From Allorhizobium paknamense (GTDB lineage: Bacteria > Pseudomonadota > Alphaproteobacteria > Rhizobiales > Rhizobiaceae): DNA of 64,000 nt. The position numbers and the translations under genes were made by a program. The notes beneath the pieces were generated by a model. That model was given only the letters and a program-made list of their open reading frames with translations, did not search any database and was not told the origin of the DNA. This document shows, piece by piece, positions 61,237 to 64,000 of the stretch. Location: assembly GCF_030815125.1 (NCBI RefSeq), contig NZ_JAUSWH010000001.1, positions 496,001 to 560,000 of the forward strand, written 5' to 3'. Every line of letters begins with the position of its first letter. Within the stretch, counting starts at the first letter, position 1.

Positions 61237-62277
61237 TTAGAACGAGCGCTCGAGGCGAACGAAGCCGAGCCAAACGTCGTCGTCACCAGACCAGTTGTGG
61301 TTTTCGTACTGAGCGGAAACCTTGGTGGTCAGACCTTCAGCCAGCTTATAGTCAACCGTCAGACCAGCTCTCCAGATGTCGCGACCGAAGTATTCGCCAC
61401 GGCCGTCAACTTCGGTTTCACCCCAGTACTGAGCGCCGGGGGTCAGGGTCAGCTTGTCGGTGATCTTTGCAGCGTACTGAGCAGCAACGGTCCACTTGGC
61501 AAGGTCATAGTAAGCCGAAGCGCCGGTGGAGTAGATGGCAGCAATGCCAAATTCGCCCGGGCCAACTTCAGCCGTGGCCAAACCACGAACGGCACCGTCG
61601 TTCGTTGCGAAGTCCCAGGAACCGAGCAGGTTGGCGTTGATCACGCCGAACGTGCCACCAACCTGAGCTTCAAGACCAACGCGGCTGTTCTTGCCGTAGG
61701 GGTCGTAGCCGATGGCGAGGTCGCCGGTGCGGCTGTAGAAGCCGGTCAGCTCGTCAACAGAGCCGTATACGAAGAAGTTGTCGGCCTTGTACTTGTAGGC
61801 GATCGAGTTCAGACGGTTCGAACCGATATCGTCGGTCTCACCGGAGAGATCGCTATCCCAAGGGTTGTAGAATTCACCGATCTGGAAGCCACCAACCTGA
61901 ATGAAGGCTTCGTCGAGTTCGAGGCTACCGCCGTTTTCGTCAGCCCAGGTACGAACGGTGATCGTGGAACCGATCGTGCCGAGTTCGGAGTCGTTCTTGG
62001 CGTCGAAGGTCACCAGACCGCGCGTACGAGCGTTCCAGTTACGGTCATCGCCGAGGCTGTTATCGCTGGCGCCCTGAACTTCAAAGCGGACATAGCCCTT
62101 GATGCGCAGGCAGGTTTCCGTGCCGGGGATGTAGAAATAGCCGGTGCCGAAGGCGTCGCAAACGCGGACATATTCAGCGGGTTCCGGGGCAGCGGCAACG
62201 ATAGCATCGGCAGCCTGCGCGCCGGAAACTGCTGCCAGAGCAGCAGCGGAGCCGAGAAGAAGGCTCTTCATATTCAT
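61237..62277 (-). CDS. RopA-type outer-membrane porin 1
   Basis: 346 residues, Porin_2 family of alphaproteobacteria. Signal peptide MNMKSLLLGSAAALAAVSG...AQA; the mature N terminus holds the conserved VRVCDAFGTGYFYIPGTETC with two Cys (disulfide). A 16-strand barrel is inferred; the C-terminal strand ends in Phe (VRLERSF), as needed for BAM-mediated insertion. Start at 62277, with ggag 7 bases before it. Highly similar to the second porin 136 bases upstream. Confidence 0.96.
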   Translation of the reverse strand: MNMKSLLLGSAAALAAVSGAQAADAIVAAAPEPAEYVRVCDAFGTGYFYIPGTETCLRIKGYVRFEVQGASDNSLGDDRNWNARTRGLVTFDAKNDSELGTIGSTITVRTWADENGGSLELDEAFIQVGGFQIGEFYNPWDSDLSGETDDIGSNRLNSIAYKYKADNFFVYGSVDELTGFYSRTGDLAIGYDPYGKNSRVGLEAQVGGTFGVINANLLGSWDFATNDGAVRGLATAEVGPGEFGIAAIYSTGASAYYDLAKWTVAAQYAAKITDKLTLTPGAQYWGETEVDGRGEYFGRDIWRAGLTVDYKLAEGLTTKVSAQYENHNWSGDDDVWLGFVRLERSF

Positions 62278-62355
62278 GTTTGATCTCCAGTTTGTCGTTT
62301 AGGAAATAGAGAAGAACTCTCTATGAACCGCTCTTGCTGTTTGCCCCCCGGCATA

Positions 62356-62394
62356 TAGACCAGGCCCCGTATCCCGACGGGGCCTGGCCTTATT
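62356..62394 (-). terminator. Hairpin after porin gene 2
   Basis: Arms ccaggccccgt and acggggcctgg pair perfectly around a short loop in the 136-base gap between the two porin genes. No long T run, so termination may be partial. Confidence 0.65.
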
Positions 62395-62413
62395 CTTATC
62401 TCCTAAGAGATAA

Positions 62414-63469
62414 TTAGAACGAACGCTGCAGGCGAACGAAGCCAGACCATACGTCGTCGTTGTTGCTCCAGGAATGATCCTGGTACTGAGCGGAGACCTT
62501 CGTGGTCAGGCCTTCAGCAAGCTTGTAGTCGAGGGTCAGACCACCCTTCCAGATGTCGCGACCGCCGTAATCACCGGACGTGCTGGTGATTTCGGTGTTG
62601 GCAAAGTACTGAACGCCAGGCGTCAGGGTCAGGCGATCGGTGATCTTTGCAGCGTATTCAGCGGCAATGGTCCACTCAGCCTTGTCGTAGTAGGCAGAAG
62701 CGCCGGTCGAGTACAGGCCGGCAACGCCGAGAACACCCGGGCCAACATTGGCGGTAGCGAGCAGACGCACGGCACCGTCGTTGGCAGCAGCATCCCAGCC
62801 GCCGAGCAGGGTTGCGGTAACCGGACCGAAGGAACCACCGATCTGGCCTTCAACGCCAACGCGGTTGTTCTTGCCATACGGATCAGCAAGACCAGTGGTG
62901 AGGTCACGCGTACGGCTGTAGAAGCCGGTCAGCTCGTCAACAGCGATGCCAGCGAAGAAGGCGTCGGACTTGTAGTTGTAGGCGATCGAGTTCAGACGGT
63001 TCGAACCCAGGTCGTCGGTTTCGCCGGACAGACCCGTATCGAAGTAGTTGTAGAAGGAACCAACCTGGAAGCCAGCAACCTGGATGAAGGCTTCGTCGAG
63101 TTCGAGGCTGCCGCCGTTTTCGTCAGCCCAGGTACGAACGGTGATCGTGGAACCGATCGTGCCGAGTTCGGAGTCGTTCTTGGCGTCGAAGGTTACGAGA
63201 CCACGCGTACGGGCGTTCCAGTCGCGGCTACCGGACCAGGAAGAGTCGCCGTCATTGCTGTTGCCCTGAACTTCGAAACGGACATAGCCCTTAACGCGAA
63301 GGCAGGTTTCGGTGCCCGGGATGTAGAAGTAGCCCGTGCCGAAAGCGTCGCAAACGCGAACATATTCAGCCGGCTCGGGAGCGGCAGCTACGATTGCGTC
63401 GGCAGCCTGAGCGCCGGATACTGCAGCGAGAGCGGCAGCGGAGCCGAGAAGAAGGCTCTTGATGTTCAT
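62414..63469 (-). CDS. RopA-type outer-membrane porin 2
   Basis: 351 residues, about 80 percent identical by eye to porin 1: the same signal peptide, the same Cys pair and the same C-terminal Phe. The differences cluster in loops (for example GDSSWSGSRDWN versus LGDDRNWN). Strong ribosome-binding site ggaggt 7 bases before the ATG. It is upstream of porin 1 in the direction of transcription; the pair results from tandem duplication. Confidence 0.96.
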   Translation of the reverse strand: MNIKSLLLGSAAALAAVSGAQAADAIVAAAPEPAEYVRVCDAFGTGYFYIPGTETCLRVKGYVRFEVQGNSNDGDSSWSGSRDWNARTRGLVTFDAKNDSELGTIGSTITVRTWADENGGSLELDEAFIQVAGFQVGSFYNYFDTGLSGETDDLGSNRLNSIAYNYKSDAFFAGIAVDELTGFYSRTRDLTTGLADPYGKNNRVGVEGQIGGSFGPVTATLLGGWDAAANDGAVRLLATANVGPGVLGVAGLYSTGASAYYDKAEWTIAAEYAAKITDRLTLTPGVQYFANTEITSTSGDYGGRDIWKGGLTLDYKLAEGLTTKVSAQYQDHSWSNNDDVWSGFVRLQRSF

Positions 63470-64000
63470 ATTGACCTCCAGTCAAGTTTCTTTGATCTGT
63501 TTACCGGCTGAAGGCAGCGTCCCCTGCCTCGTCCCCTGTGATCTGCGAAGTCGAACGGCCTCGATCGACTTCTGATGCTGAAAATACAAAAGGCTGCCGC
63601 CCATGCAATTGGCAAACACGGTTCCGGCCCTTTTCCAGCTACCCTTCCCGAAGCGATGTTGCTTAAAGGACACAAAGAGCCCGTCCGACGTCGTTAAATT
63701 TTTACACTTCGTTAAGAAACGCCTTCAAAAACAATAAATAAGAATGGCTGGCTTTCCTCGCGCCTGAAGTTGCCGACCTGGGGAAAACCGGGTGTGACCG
63801 ATGATTCTGGCCTTAAAATCGACCTTGGACGGACATGACCGGACCGGCCCGCAGCAAAGCGAACCGGTGCGAGGCGCCATTTTCGCCTGTGGACCTGTCG
63901 CGAATCTGGACAGCGATTCTGCTTTTGCCTTTGCTGATTCCCTCGAAGGGGAGAGACTGAGCCCACGCAACCTCATCTGTGGAGACCTATCTTTTTCTCC
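63470..64000. promoter_or_regulatory. Upstream region of the porin genes
   Basis: 531 bases with no convincing gene. Frames at 63482-63673 and 63712-63966 on the minus strand lack any recognisable content. An AT-rich stretch near 63690-63740 (cgttaaatttttacacttcg) is the most likely site of the porin promoter. The long leader could carry sRNA target sites, but none was identified. Confidence 0.45.

Noticed and set aside
61297..63511. Long plus-strand open frames (328 and 345 codons) opposite both porins
   Set aside because: They mirror the porin duplication and have no ribosome-binding site or domain; explained by codon bias of the highly expressed porin genes.
63482..63966. Two short minus-strand frames upstream of the porins
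   Set aside because: No ribosome-binding site, no known pattern, and they lie in what should be the porin promoter region.

Overview
The window looks like a chromosomal segment of an alphaproteobacterium of the order Hyphomicrobiales, most likely Rhizobiaceae (Agrobacterium / Rhizobium / Allorhizobium group). This rests on gene order (rpsF-rpsR-rplI-dnaB, alr-radA-cvpA-purF, rpoZ-rsh, lepB-rnc-era), on two RopA-type porins with disulfide-loop N termini, on a single bifunctional Rsh protein, on DUF1127/DUF3563-type small proteins, and on many short palindromic intergenic elements typical of rhizobial genomes. The genus is an inference. No rRNA, tRNA, CRISPR array, prophage or complete insertion sequence was seen.

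Layout. 1-2190: a protealysin-type M4 metalloprotease (5' end outside the window), its probable emfourin-type inhibitor, and a small RTX-like protein built on a 19-residue repeat. 2200-6640: the ribosomal protein and replication block (rpsF, rpsR, a DUF2232 membrane protein, rplI, dnaB) with a structured leader ahead of rpsF. 6770-10825: a transport cassette (GntR/FCD regulator, periplasmic binding protein, two amino-acid-type permeases, AraC regulator) lying between dnaB and alr, with no ATPase gene. 10900-16730: alr, radA, cvpA, purF and an SDR enzyme. 16800-19740: two overlapping glycosyltransferase genes on the minus strand. 20050-26860: cysS, two GFA-domain proteins, prolyl aminopeptidase, citramalate synthase, RarD and a LOG-family hydrolase. 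27150-33350: a LysM/Ig-like envelope protein, an Atm1-type ABC exporter, and psd-pssA for phosphatidylethanolamine synthesis. 33500-39990: a 44-residue protein, an SRAP/HMCES protein, a Nudix hydrolase, small conserved proteins, a translationally coupled YgfZ / HD-nucleotidase / protein-phosphatase operon, and an MscS channel. 40160-49470: EF-hand protein, acyltransferase, HD phosphohydrolase plus MOSC protein, MFS transporter, recO, an AbrB-duplication membrane protein, a DUF1127 protein and a NYN-domain nuclease. 49750-57540: rpoZ, rsh, DUF3563, lepB-rnc-era, smpB, dapA. 57950-63470: a soluble lytic transglycosylase, an alpha/beta hydrolase and two tandem porins.

Most genes are housekeeping. 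The accessory interest lies in the protease-inhibitor pair, the ATPase-less cassette inserted into a conserved gene block, the 19-residue RTX solenoid, possible cis-acting leaders (rpsF, cysS, a short ORF at 45549), and above all a dense, modular set of intergenic repeat elements. These fall into at least six related families. They include a 143-bp MITE-like pair in inverted orientation, an exact 56-bp tandem duplication next to recO, and one palindromic element inserted inside the hairpin loop of another. Function was assigned by reading motifs only; no database search was run.
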